NCBI GenBank assembly: GCA_023213395.1 | Contig: CM041465.1 | Coordinates: 84,761,741 to 84,825,740 of the forward strand | From: Cycas panzhihuaensis | Taxonomy: Eukaryota; Cycadophyta | DNA length: 64,000 nt | Direction of reading: 5' to 3' | In this document: positions 49,317-60,720 of the stretch, piece after piece | Numbering within the stretch: the first letter of the stretch is position 1 | Layout of the letters: the number at the start of each line of letters is the position of its first letter | Translations under genes and position numbers: made by a program | Notes under the pieces: generated by a model | Told to the model about the DNA's origin: nothing | What the model saw: the letters and a program-made list of their open reading frames with translations, nothing else | The model's database searches: none

Positions 49317-52235
49317 CTAGTCTTCAAAATATCGAATAATGCGCTGGCCACAATCTTCAAGCCTAGCTTTGACATTTTTTGCCTTGACAATTCTCCCTTC
49401 CTTCAAGATCATTCTCATGTTATTTGGGTCAGCGAGCACAGAGATGTCCTCCAATGGATTCTTTTCCAAAACAAGGAGATCTGCATAGGCCCCCTCCCTG
49501 ATCACTCCTATTTCATCCACCATTTGAAACAGTTCTGCACAAGTTGTGGTAGCAGACCTGAGGATGGCATCAGGCTTTTGCACACCAGCGCGCAAAAGAA
49601 ACTCCTCCAACTGATAATCATGCAACGATCCTCCAGGCAAGTCACTCCCAAAGCAAACTTTCACACCTTTTGAGTCTGCAATGGCAAGAGCTCTCTTTGC
49701 TTCATTGAGCAAGTTACCAGTCTGCACATTCTTTTAGGGCTTTAGAGAAAATGAACAACATTTAAAACAGCCAAGAACTTCTGAAAGATATGATCAGAGT
49801 GGTAACCACTTGAATGAGACTAGTAATGGAGAAAAGGAATCCTCATTCCAATGGCTTTGAAATGCAACTACCTACCAATTTACCTTTGCTACCACCAATG
49901 GTTCCATTCCATAAGCTGCTCCAAAGCGATGACAGCAATCATAGGAGACCAAAGTGGGCACGAAGAATGTACCCCTTTCTTTCATCATCATACAACATTC
50001 CTCATCGAGACACTGTATTTCAAAGCAAGATATATACCAATCAGTATGCTCTTAGGTGATAAGTTAGAGAGGAGACACCTAAAATGTAGGACCATGATTT
50101 ACAACTGAGTTTAAAAATTAACCTCAAAAACAAGCAAGACCTTGAAGATTGCATTACATTTCCATGCTCAATACTTCGAACACCAAGCTCCAAAGCTCGC
50201 TTGACGGCCAGAGGAGTATACGCATGTGCAGAAACATACTTCCCACGATTGGATGCTTCCTCCACTGCAGTCACTATCTCCTCCTCACTGAACTGATCAT
50301 TATCGACAAGTGAGTACAAAGAAGTATGAACTCAAAAAACATTATTGGGGAAGCTTTGTGTACAGTTTTTCTAGTAAATGAATGAATAAACAGGTCTTGT
50401 ACCTTGTGTCCGAAATACAGCAAAAATGTCTATAACAGCGAATGTTTAACTCCTAAAAATCATTTGTGAATTAGTGCACATATAGAGAATTCGTCTACAG
50501 ATTAATTTTAATCGAGCCCTGAAACTTTGATGCTTTCACTTTGTAGGATCTGATCAAGCTTCAAAATAAGCCGATCATGTTTTGTTTTCTGGATTATGCA
50601 AACTATTTATTAATAATTTAGTGCAAACAATGTGACGCAAAAAGGGAAAAAGAAGAATTGATAAAACTTAAGAGAGTAATCCATCCTACCTGCAAGTCGG
50701 TAAAAGAATTGGGTCCTCCCGAGATCATCAATTTAATATGATGAGCACCCCTCCACAACTCTTCCCGTGCTGCTTTGCGCACTGAGGTCACTCCATCACA
50801 GACACGGTGAAGGCTGATTGAATACAGTGGAGAGCCATGGATTTCACCAGGTAAGCGGTTGTCTCCATGACCACCAGTTGGCGTTAGGGCATGTCCACAG
50901 AACATAACCCGGGGTCCCAAAACTGTTCCATCTTCCACCGCCTGTCGGGAATCATTTTAAAAAGTAACATTTTTGTTTAAAGTTTAGAACTACAAAAATA
51001 TATATTACAGTCGAGATTTGTATACGTATATTTCATAGTTTAAAAAAGGGGTAATTTTTTCACAAGGAAATAGCTTTGAATCTCGATCTAAGGCAGAAAA
51101 TGCATTTAATTACAACTCTTTTGAAGGAAAATTTGAAATTGTAAGAAATCAAGGCAGATAATCTTTGTAGATTGTGAAGGGAAAATTGAAAGATTGGGAA
51201 TATTGGCCAGAAGCATTATATCACGTTTAAAGCCATTGCCCACCGTATAAACCTTTCTAGCGGGCTAATTTTCTCTCCCTCTCGGAACCAATCTTCTGTG
51301 AGGGCTCAAGAGGAAAATTTACACATACAACTCTTCTAACCATTTCTTAGCTCAGAAAACTATGGAATGCAAAAGACGGTGGCGTACCTGAGCGAGGCCA
51401 TAGTCACACCCACCGCAATCTCTGACAGTTGTGAAGCCTCTGAGAAGCATATACTCGAGAAGTTTTATCCCCTTAGCAATGGCGAGAGATGGATGCATCT
51501 CAGAGAGTTGTCTGGAGCTCGTTGCCACTGATAGCACATGAACATGAGCATCACAGAGCCCTGGAATCACAAAACGTCCTCCCACATCTACCATCTGCAT
51601 GTACAATTAAAACTATCAATAATTTTCAGCTATGAGACATTATGGCTCTCAGATTAGGATCAACCCCCAGGGTGCAGGCCAAGTGGCGAAGACAGTCAAT
51701 AAAAGCAGCATGCCGAGCCCAGAAATATGCACCGGAAAGGGCAGAAACCATGATATTAATAGCTGAGTTTAGCGCGTTTTTAAAATCCAAAACCTGAACT
51801 CTCCAACATTATGCGTTCAGAGCGCACTTAGGTCACTCCATTTTTGTCATATATATCTATATATAAAAGAGGCCCGTAGTCTTCAACGTGAGAAAAAGGA
51901 GGATGAAGTACACAAGCAATAGTAATAGTAATAGTTACCTGCGGAGGGATGAGTGGCGTAGGACCAATGTACTGTATTCTTTTGTTCTCTATCAGAATGT
52001 GCTTTCCCTTGCTGATCACCGGAGGAATTGTACCATCCCCGATATCAATAATACTGCAGTTAGCAAGGAGCAGACCTTCATTACTGTTGCTGTGTTGCAG
52101 GTTGGGCCTTCCAATCCCATTCGACAGCTTCCAGGAAGGGTCGGAGTCCGCCATAAAATGTCTCCCTTCGCTGAAGAGAACCAACAGTGCCGCCGTCAGC
52201 AGTCTGTCAGTTAAACAAGCACGGCATCGCTTCAA
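49317..52235 (-). CDS. Metal-dependent amidohydrolase (imidazolonepropionase-like), six exons, 474 aa
   Basis: Exons, minus strand: 52235-51939, 51594-51388, 50941-50690, 50292-50158, 50012-49884, 49721-49317. Every intron is GT-AG and phase 0, and the joined frame is open to TAG at 49317. The metal ligands of the amidohydrolase barrel are all present: His116 and His118 (DAHVHV), Lys238 (HIKLMISGG), His275 (SAHAYT), His295 (SIEHGN) and Asp367 (GSDLPGG). The tail EGAYADLLVLEKNPLEDISV is typical of the HutI-like group, which hydrolyses cyclic amides or peptide-like bonds; the substrate cannot be read from sequence. Residues 1-24 (MKRCRACLTDRLLTAALLVL, then FSEG) could be a signal peptide. Met28 (MADSDPS) is an alternative cytosolic start. 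Between FTDLQ and FSEEE the protein looks a few residues shorter than relatives I know, so a micro-exon may be missed. Confidence 0.85.
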
Positions 52236-53145
52236 TTTGGTGAGGACAAATTAGGTACTCCTTTGAAGCCTGAAAGGCGCATCGCCGTTTCCCCCATGCA
52301 GATTACAACAATAAAATCCGTTAACGGGCATTCAGTCAGTTTGGAGAAGAAGAACAGGGACGGAAAACTGGAAGATCAGAAGGTCAACACCCGCACCAGA
52401 ACGGCTCACTCATCGTATATTTCTTCATATACTGTCAAATGCTAATGTTCACTCCTCTGTACAAGGTGATCCTGAGAGCCCATTGCTCGAAGGAAACAAT
52501 ACAATTCCCCAAATTTTAGCCCAATAACCCTAAAACCCCGATTCAATCGTAGATAACAAGACGGAGATGAGACGCTGTGTCAAACATTGACAGCCAAATG
52601 ACGGAAATACCACAGGAGTCGAGATGGTCTCCGTGAAAATCACGCCCGGGCTCGGTCTTCCGATCGGCAAAATTGGATGGAAGGTCCAGATTTAGCCAAA
52701 TTAGAGCAGGATTTGGCCACTATATCAATATTTAGCGCAATTAAATACAGCAATTACCAGATAAACCGAGCAGACTTTTCGACGTCCAATGCCAGCATAA
52801 CATGTGCCACCACCCCCATCGCCATCAACTTTAATATGTTTCTGCTGTTGCAGAGGGATTCGAGACACGTCGCTCTCTCCACAGACAACAGAAGTTTAGC
52901 ATACCTCTAGAAATGGCATAAGAAACACAGGTTGCCAAAATAATAGACACACGGCTACGCAAATACGCCACTCTCTGGTTTCTCAGGCTCTATGCAACTG
53001 CTTCCACCCTCCGATCCGTAAGGAGCAGATCGTACAGCAATCTGTGGGTGTAGCGACCGTGCCATATTTAACTTTGAATCAACAGAGATCCATGTGCACT
53101 GCTCAAAGGTTAGATTTGCCATAAATTTGGAGGCATCCGCTTATA
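52236..53145. promoter_or_regulatory. Upstream flank of the amidohydrolase gene
   Basis: About 900 bp between the likely start codon and the repeated segment at 53146, less AT-rich than most of the window. It should hold the 5' UTR and promoter of the minus-strand gene. I see no convincing TATA box at a useful distance. Open frames on the plus strand (52263-52445, 52677-52910) have no recognisable domain. Confidence 0.4.
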
Positions 53146-54515
53146 TCAAAACTGGAGAACACATACCGCAGCCTTGACACGTAGATCCTGCTGAAGTGGC
53201 ACAGTTGTTCCAACTGCGCAAGATGGAAAGCCGAGGAAGCAATTGAATCATTTTTTTAAGTTTTTTGCCTTTTTCGTATTGGGGTATTGGGGTGGTGTGG
53301 ACCACTTTCAGTAATAATAATAATAATAGTAGTGCATGGAGGGCCTCCAAAATGCCTTTGGAGGGGCTTTCCCTTGTCACGAAACCCTTGGTTTCGTTGT
53401 TATTACTTTACTAGATTTCCTTATATTACACTTTTAACTCACTCTTACATTATCAAAAAAAAACAAAAACTCACACAGAGTTAAGATGGGTGCCACTTGG
53501 AAGCACTAGTCATCCATCCATTAGCGTATGAATTACAAATGGTGATCATAATAGAAAATGCCATGAGTATTATTGTTGACCCTTCAAACTATCATGCAAT
53601 GTGGCACATTCTTACTTTGGATAATAAGAGAATAGACCATAAATGTCATTTACATTGGCATAATGTCACCCAAACTTTTAATATATGCTTGAATGCATAT
53701 GAGCCTCACTTGTAGGGAAGCCAATTTGCAAAGACAAAAGTTAGACAAGATTATGAAGCTTGGCATATGAGAGGAGATTGCACAAATGGAATTTTTGAAG
53801 TGCATTTATTTAGGAAGAATTCCAAACATGAGCTTCATCATGAGCTTATGGGTCATGTAGGAAGCATGTTCGATCCCTCAATCAAGGTAGTCTTGCTAGT
53901 GCAATATTATCAGTTGATTATTACTAGGAGAATAAACACAAACAAACATTCACAAATAAATATGAGCAAATGACAGTGTTTGTAGTTTCCTTTAATATAT
54001 AACTGCTTATTTATAACAAACTCTTGATATTATATTAAAAATTTACCAGAAGTGTAAGATACTAAAATGTAAACCCCCATGTTTTCTATGGAATATTAGT
54101 TATTGCTACTAGATACAATTAACAAATAATATTATTACTAAAAGACCTTGCCTTTTGGTAGAATCTCAACATTACACATTCTCAAATAATCTCTATAACA
54201 TGTATATAATTATTATTCATTAAGGATCAAAGAAGTGTCTATAGTCTTACCACACTAAACACTCACGTCACTTTATCCTTCTTAAAAGCTAGTCGAGTGT
54301 TGATATCCACATTTGCCAGTTTTCTTATATCAATCTTATCTTATTACATGGACATTTCCGTTAGTTCTCCACGAGAGTCCAATGAACACATCCTTATTAT
54401 ATATGCTTAAAACATGCAAAAATTTCATTAACTCACTAGAGTTTTCTTCTATTCCCTAAAAGAGGCATTCTATATAACTTCTTTGATTTATTTTATTTTA
54501 TCTTTTCATCATTTG
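53146..54515 (+). repeat. Repeated segment, copy 1 (the part also visible in copy 2)
   Basis: Aligns with 58418-59698 plus 63951-64000 at roughly 90% identity with small indels. It begins TCAAAACTGGAG in both copies and is preceded by an A in both. The right limit given is only the end of what copy 2 shows in this window; the true element may extend further, possibly past the zinc-finger ORF. It contains a short (AAT)n tract near 53313-53330. The pre-insertion site for the LTR element of copy 2 is at 54460-54465. Confidence 0.85.
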
Positions 54516-54877
54516 GAATGCTATTATTCCCCCCCCACTCTCATTACCTACCTTGTTATGATCTAAGTCCACTACCATTCTTCTTCTTCCTTTCCTTGAC
54601 ACTTTCTTTATTGTAACAAAAATAATTAAATATATGCTTGTTTTGGGGGACATCTTATCCATAATTGAGTCTATTATTATAATTCCAAATGGAATTATTT
54701 TTAAGTTTCCCTTTACTATATTTTCATTTGATTTAAGTTTATTTGAAACACATTCCTTCTTTTGCTACTTCTTTTCCCCTTTACCTTTTCTTATTAACAT
54801 GTCCTCTTCACCAATTGAAAGCTTACTATTATTATCTATGCTTCAACTCTACAATGAGGTGTTCCTTTAGGCAGTTG
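54516..54877. other. AT-rich spacer before the zinc-finger ORF
   Basis: Low complexity, C- and T-rich on the plus strand, with no further cellulose-synthase domain seen on the minus strand. Confidence 0.4.
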
Positions 54878-55156
54878 TTAGTCCTCTATTATCTTACTAG
54901 TGCAGATTGTCGGTCTGTGAGCATCGATAGGCGTATTCGCAGCACTCCCCTTCCTTCCATTGTTTGCGTACTTGGTGTTGCAGTGCAAGCAGCATTGGTT
55001 ACCTTTGTCCCTCTCATAGCGATCGCAAAAATGGCAAACGAGAAAGCCACACTCATCGCAGCCCACGAAGAGATCGCCACCTGTGTTGAGGCCGACGTTG
55101 TCACCGCACACTTGACACACTGGAAAGTTCACTTCACGGGCATCACTCTCCTCCAT
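54878..55156 (-). CDS. Stand-alone cellulose-synthase-type zinc-finger ORF, 92 aa
   Basis: The protein starts MEESDAREVNFPVCQVCGDN. It carries four CxxC pairs at residues 14/17, 33/36, 41/44 and 56/59, with LFVGCDECGFLVC and YERDKGNQCC between them. This is the N-terminal RING-like zinc finger of plant cellulose synthase catalytic subunits, which mediates subunit dimerisation. The short run before the first Cys resembles the CESA8-like class. All eight zinc ligands are kept, but the frame ends 33 residues later and no membrane helix or glycosyltransferase domain follows. It is probably a captured or duplicated gene fragment or retrocopy. An expressed mini-protein is possible but unproven. No intron interrupts the finger. 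Confidence 0.7.
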   Translation of the reverse strand: MEESDAREVNFPVCQVCGDNVGLNTGGDLFVGCDECGFLVCHFCDRYERDKGNQCCLHCNTKYANNGRKGSAANTPIDAHRPTICTSKIIED

Positions 55157-56159
55157 ATCAATCTCCTTGCAATTGATAAGTCAAGTCAGACTTGGCAATA
55201 TTGTATTAATGGCAACACCACCGCCAGAATTAGGCTTGATAATGGATTATTATTGGTAGTTGGGAGTGTGCATTTTGGTGTTTTTAGGGATTGCAGAGCT
55301 GTTGTTGTATATCATTGCTATGCCTTTGGTTTACGTCTATCCTTTTATTTGTTTATTTATTTATTTTTTTAAGGGTTTAATTTTTTTTTTAAGGGGAGTA
55401 AACGCTGCCCCTGAGTGGAGACCCCTCGCCTCCCTCACTGAAGTCATCTGAGGGCACTTATCGACACAAATATATTATTCACTTCAATTATAGGAAGCTC
55501 ATATATAGTTTGCATCTTATTTCTTTCATTGTAAATTATTTTATCCTCAAGTACATGTTGTTTTTAAGATGAATTAGTAAGCACACTAGAAGTGATAACA
55601 TAGCATCGGAGATAGTTTCAGTTGTAGTCATAACCTTTCAGATGTAGACACAAGGTTTTGAAGATGGGCATGTGGTCGTGCAGAGCTTTGGAGTCAATAT
55701 TCTTGGCTGCCTATCTGTAGGAAGCTAGTGTGGGGTTTTTCTTAGTCACCATTACAATCTGTGGTGACACTCTCAACTTTGGTTTATGGATTCAATAAAT
55801 AATTAATTCATGATTTCCTAACAGGGTTCCAGCCCCATCATGTGGCTCTATTCTGCGTCCCCCTCCTAAAGCCTTGAAGAGTCTACAATTTCTCTGCTTT
55901 TTCTCTAGATCGGTCGTGGAGTTTGATTTGGATGAGAGATCTTTCCATTCTTCTTCCTCCAAGACTACATGCCACCACATGCGGTTGCATGAGCTTTCTA
56001 TACAGATTTTCTACAGCTGCCTTGAATCAGATCTTGGTTCCTGCATCCACCCCTTCTATTGAGTTGCATGTTGTTGCATGATCTTGCATGTAGTTGCATG
56101 CATCGCTTGTGCATAGTTTCACATCCAAAAACCTTAGATTTAAGGTAAGGTCTTCTCCT
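55157..56159. other. Gene-free stretch
   Basis: No domain found. A T-rich low-complexity run lies near 55343-55392. Near 55707-55728 a 7-bp imperfect stem (one mismatch) with a 4-base loop is followed by CTAG and then T, a layout loosely like a Helitron 3' end. Around 56060-56107 the word TTGCATG recurs four times. Confidence 0.4.
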
Positions 56160-56227
56160 CCAATAGTTTTGTACTCTTTCAATAAAGAATGGAGTTTATT
56201 GTTGTTATTTTCCTCTTGTGATTACCA

Positions 56228-57702
56228 TGGAAGAAGTACTTATCTCTAGGCAAATTATGAAGTAGGATATATGGCCCCAATCTATATGGGCTTCAAAATC
56301 CCTCCAAGAACGTCTCAGAAAGAAGCATGCACAACTTGGTTTATCAGATACATAACAAAACAATATCTTAAATGAAGTTTGTGAACTTTTTCTCTTCGAT
56401 CCTCAAGCTCTACCTTCTCAGGCCCAGGCCCAACATCTCGGTAATCAAGAAATTTGTACTAATGAGAACTCGTCAATACTCTTCCCGGAATGGTGGATAA
56501 TGATACAAATACCATTACTTTTCCTGTCGAAGATGTCGAGAGTATCTACGCAGAACTTCAGGCAAAAACTCTCATTTAACAACCTTCATCCTCCCACATG
56601 GTCTCTGGAAAAATGGGCAAAAGCAATTTGAGGACCTATTCTCTCGAGTAAGGTCACTTTTGAACTAAAAGAGACAGGATTCTTCAACATTTTCTTCTCA
56701 AACACAACTAATCTTAAAAAAGTATTTTATGGAGGTCCTTGGTTTATGAAGAACTTGGGTCTATATCTCCAATGGTGGTCTCCTATATTTGACTCAAATA
56801 ATCTAGGCACTTTGAAAATTCCTATTTGGATCAAGTTGCTCTTCTTGCCAGATGAATTTAGAGAACGAGAACGATTAATTAAAATAGGATCTATGGTGGG
56901 CAAGGTTATCAAGTTAGACTCGAATACTTTAGATTATACAACCAAGGGGGTGGCTAAAGTATGTGTTGAATTAGATATGACTAAACTGCTCAAAGAGCAT
57001 CTCTTTATAAAATTCACAAATAGGACAATTAAAATCAATCTGGACTATGAGAGAGTTCCTTTTAGATGTTTTGCATGTCATAACATTGGACATATTTGTA
57101 AATTTTGCCACCTCTTTCAGGCTCCTCCTAGTTTAGACCCTTGGAGAGATGAAGCTATTCCAGATCAAAGGCCTCCTTCCCGACCAGACAATATAAAGGT
57201 CAATAAGGACAAGGAGTAGCTAACAGAAAAGAATCCCATTATTATTAAGGAAATGCTGCAACCTCCTATAGAAATGACCACTCAATAATAACATATATCT
57301 ATTCCCCAAGTAAGAGGAGAAGAAAGGTGGACACTAGTCACCAATTGGACATAAAATACAAGCAAAAGCATTTCGATGAGCTCTCAATCTTTACAACCAA
57401 ACCTTAATGATTCTAGAGATCAATTTAAGAAGAGGTTGAAAGCAACTTCTTCTATCCAAGGTCAAGCTCCTGAAGTTGTTGCTGTGCTCGGAGCAAGACG
57501 CTCCCAAGAGAACTCGAATGGCATGCTTATGGAGGAAGCAGATTCTCTAGAACATGTTCTAGAAACTCAATGGTTAATTCTTCTTAATGCGAATACTCTT
57601 CAAGCTCAACATCATGTTCCCAACAGTGAAGATACTCCACATCACACTTGTCTCAAATCTCTAGTTCATATCAATTCTTCTCAACTAAATGGACAGAAAT
57701 AA
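56228..57702 (+). pseudogene. LINE B copy 2 ORF1
   Basis: The start MEEVLISRQI matches the copy 1 start. The best block, 56746-57219, has MKNLGLYLQWWSPIFDSNNL, LFLPDEFRERERLIKIGSMV, TKLLKEHLFIKFTNRTIKIN and the knuckle CFACHNIGHICKFCH, better kept than in copy 1. 57376-57702 is the C-terminal part in the same frame after stops, ending LNGQK. A frame change separates the start from the main block. Confidence 0.83.
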
Positions 57703-58417
57703 TCTTTCAGTAATAGTCTAGAATATTAGAATATTGGTCCCCCTCATTTTTGTAAGCATTTGGAGTTAAAATGTATCATTTGGCATCATCGTCCTCATTT
57801 TTTGGTTTTGATAGAAACACATATTATGTCTGATGAAGACATGAGGCATATTGTCTACAGCATATGGCCATCAACCCAATGGAAAGCAATTATCTCTTAT
57901 CACACTACCAAAGGGCTAAGTATTTTGTAGAATAATCAATGGAAGATGCTTCAGAATATTACTAGTTTATTTCAAGACTAGTTATGTTTGAAAATTGAGA
58001 AGGATCTTTTTACTTGTTGGGTTATTGGAGTCTCTGCATCTACGAATGATTGGGTTAGATATGACTCATGGAAAGCTTCAGCTAGTTCCCTTCATAATGT
58101 CCAAGCAGATCTTGGTCATATTCTTACCTTAGGGGACTTTAACTTTGTAGAATACCCAACTGACAAATCAGGCAACAAGTTCAAATGATCTTATCAAAAG
58201 AATAATTCAACTTTTATCGATCTTAAAGATCTTTTGGGTCTTTCTAAACTTTCTTGGAAGGGGCCTCTGAAATTTACTTGGATAAATAATCAGCAAGGGA
58301 GCAGTTACATAGTAGAAAGACTTAATAGAGTTTATTTATCCAATTCGCTCATCAATTCAATCATTTGTTACCAGTACATTTTGATTAATTCAGCAGTTTT
58401 ATCTGATCATGTCCTTA
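57689..58417 (+). pseudogene. LINE B copy 2 ORF2, endonuclease part
   Basis: ATG 57689 opens MDRNNLSVIV, parallel to copy 1. 57988-58188 has FTCWVIGVSASTNDWVRYDS and ILTLGDFNFVEYPTD (catalytic GDFN). 58234-58417 continues to AVLSDHV, where LINE homology ends against the repeated segment. No RT is present within the window. Confidence 0.83.
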
Positions 58418-59693
58418 TCAAAACTGGAGAATAGATACCATAGCCTTGACACATAGATCATGCTAAAGTGGCATAGGTATTCCAAGTGCGTACCATGGAA
58501 AGCTGAGAAAGCAATTGAATCATTTTTTAAAGTTTTTTTCCCTTTTCATATTGGGGTATTAGGGTGGTGTGGACCACTTTCGGTAATAATAATGTTAATG
58601 CATGGAAGGCTTCCAAAATGCCTTTAGAGGGGCTCCCCCTTGTCATGAAACCCTTGGTTACGTTGTTACTTTAATAGATTTCCTTGTATTACATTTAACT
58701 CACTCATATAGTGATTTGAGATGGGTGCCACGGAAGCACCATCCATCTATCCATTAGCCTATGAATTACAAATGGCAATCATAATAGAAAATGCCATGAG
58801 CATTATTATTGACCCTTCAAATTATCATTCAATGTGGCACATTCTTAATCTAGATAATAAGAGAATAGACCATAAATGTCATTGATATTGGCATAACGTC
58901 ACCCAAACGTTTAATATATGCTTGAATGCATGTGAGCCTCGCTTGTAGGGAAGCTTATTTACAAAGACAAAAGTTAGACAAGATTATGAAGTTTGGCATA
59001 TGAGAGAAGATTACATAAATGGAATATTTGAGGTGTATTTATTTAAGAAGAATTCCAAACATGCCCATCGTCATGAGCTTATGAGTCATGTAGGAAGCAT
59101 GTTTGATCCCTCAATCAAGGTAGTCTTGCTAATGCAATATCATCAATTGATTATTGCTAGGAGAATAAACACAAACAAACATTCACAAGTAAGTTTGAGC
59201 AAATGACAAAGTGTTTGTAGTTTCCTTTAATATACAACTACTTATTTATAACAAACTCTTGACATTATATTAAAGAATTACAAGAAGTGTAAGATATTAA
59301 AATGTAAATCCCCATGTTTTCTATGGAATATTAGCTATTGCTACTAGATACAATTAGCAAATAACATTATTACTAAAGCCCCTTACCTTCAAGTAGAATC
59401 TCAATAGTATACATTCTTAAATAATCTATATAACATGTATATAATTATATTCATTAAGGATCAAAGAAGTGTCTATAGTCCTACCACACCAAACACTCAC
59501 GTCACTTTGTCCTTGTTAAAAGCTAGTTGGGTGTAGATATCAACATTTGCCAGTTTTCTTATATCAATCTCATCTTATTTCATGGACTTTTTCGTTAGTT
59601 CTACATAAGAATCCAATGAACACATCTTTATTGTATATGTTTAGACCATGCAAAAATTTCATCAGCTCACTAGAGTTTTCTTCTATTCCCTAA

Positions 59694-59698
59694 AAGAG
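59694..59698 (-). repeat. Target-site duplication of the LTR element (AAGAG), left
   Basis: AAGAG here and AAGGG at 63946-63950. The empty site in copy 1 (54460-54464) has a single AAGAG joined directly to GCATTC. Confidence 0.9.
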
Positions 59699-60023
59699 TG
59701 TTAGAAAATGCAACTGAAGTAAACAAGATCGACATGATCTTTTACATCAGGTAGATATCAAGCAGAAACATATCGCACAAGATACTAGATTGCTGTAGGA
59801 AACCCTTATGGGTGAAAACCCACAAAGAATAATATTTCACATTATGACAAAATGATGATACCACAAAGTTGGACTTTGATCTATATTTATAGATCTAAAG
59901 TGCCAAATATAATTACAAATTACATCGTCAGCTCACTACAATCAAGAATATTCCTCCACATAATTAGGCATAAAAATAGAGAATCCCACTTTACATTAGG
60001 TGGTATGGATACATTTTCTAACA
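59699..60023 (-). repeat. 3' LTR of the copia derivative (325 bp)
   Basis: TGTTAGAAAATG...TTCTAACA, with short inverted ends; pairs with 63619-63945. Confidence 0.92.
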
Positions 60024-60099
60024 TCCCCTCTTAATGTAAATGCGGGGCAACAAGTATTATCATCGAGAATAAATCCCCTCTTAAGGATAACCTTACCCA

Positions 60100-60720
60100 A
60101 CCCATTATGCATGAACATTGATGTAGCGATCTTTAGTTTGAGTTTGGTGAACAAGTTCACAAGTCAATCTCAACTTGGACAATCTTCAACTTGCATCTTC
60201 CCCGATCTAATCTTCACTTGGATGTAATGGTGCCATGCCTCATATGTGCTCAATTCTTTGGAAATACTCTAATAGACCTGCAATCATACAACTCTCTCTT
60301 ATACCTAACACTTTATCCATTCAATTCATCCATATTCCTTTGACTAAACCAAGAGGTTGAGCCACTTGAGCTATGTGAATTGCCTATTCAAGTCTTCGTT
60401 AAGGAATGCTGATATGATATGATACCCAACTATCTAAAGCTACTAAAGTAAGGATCAAATAGACCAATAAACAACATAGAGACTGGTGCAAATATCTCAT
60501 CATACCTTAATCCTTCTTCCTGCTGGAGATCACCTACGTAACAAGTCTTTAAACTTGCAAGCTAATGAGGTTCTTGCTTCAATATAGCTCTCCATTGTGA
60601 ATCAACACTTGCTGGAACGTTGGTATCTATCTCAAGATTTGACTGACATACTGATCCTTGATCTTCAATCATCTTGTAAGTCTTCAACTATCAATGAAAC
60701 ATGGGGTTGCAATCCATGTC
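60100..60720 (-). pseudogene. RT and RNase H fragments in the copia derivative
   Basis: On the minus strand, pieces of copia RT are legible in order: RRIKV then DIFAPVS (the EGIDYDEIFAPV box), AFLNEDLN (the AFLNG box) and IAQVAQPLGLVKG. A jump follows to the RNase H tail LVNLFTKLKLKIATS. Most of RT and RNase H is missing between them, so the deletion predates or accompanied loss of autonomy. Confidence 0.6.

Larger units (their letters stand above)
56160..58417 (+). mobile_element. LINE B copy 2, 5' part (ORF1 and endonuclease)
   Basis: Same family as the minus-strand LINE B, recognisable from about 56170 (leader) and from the ORF1 ATG at 56228. It runs through ORF1, the ORF1/ORF2 overlap and the endonuclease, and stops at 58417 where the repeated segment begins. 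LINE copies are usually 5'-truncated, so an intact 5' part without a 3' end points to interruption by the segment, with the rest beyond the window, or to a later deletion. Confidence 0.85.

Noticed and set aside
53141-53380. Minus-strand ORF with a run of eight leucines, looking like a signal peptide
   Set aside because: The leucines come from the (AAT)n simple repeat read on the other strand; copy 2 has lost the repeat and the frame.
53497-53715. ORF of 72 codons upstream of the 68-codon ORF, as a first exon of the same gene
   Set aside because: In copy 2 the same stretch has an extra in-frame stop and small indels, and no domain is evident.
54743-55372. 209-codon plus-strand ORF over the zinc finger
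   Set aside because: Opposite-strand shadow: the minus strand gives eight correctly spaced cysteines, while the plus strand gives no recognisable domain.
53767-59206. Two 68-codon ORFs of equal length in the repeated segment (53767-53973 and 59000-59206), possibly a conserved small protein
   Set aside because: I compared them codon by codon: about 17 replacement and 4 silent changes. That ratio fits neutral drift, not purifying selection. No domain is recognisable either.
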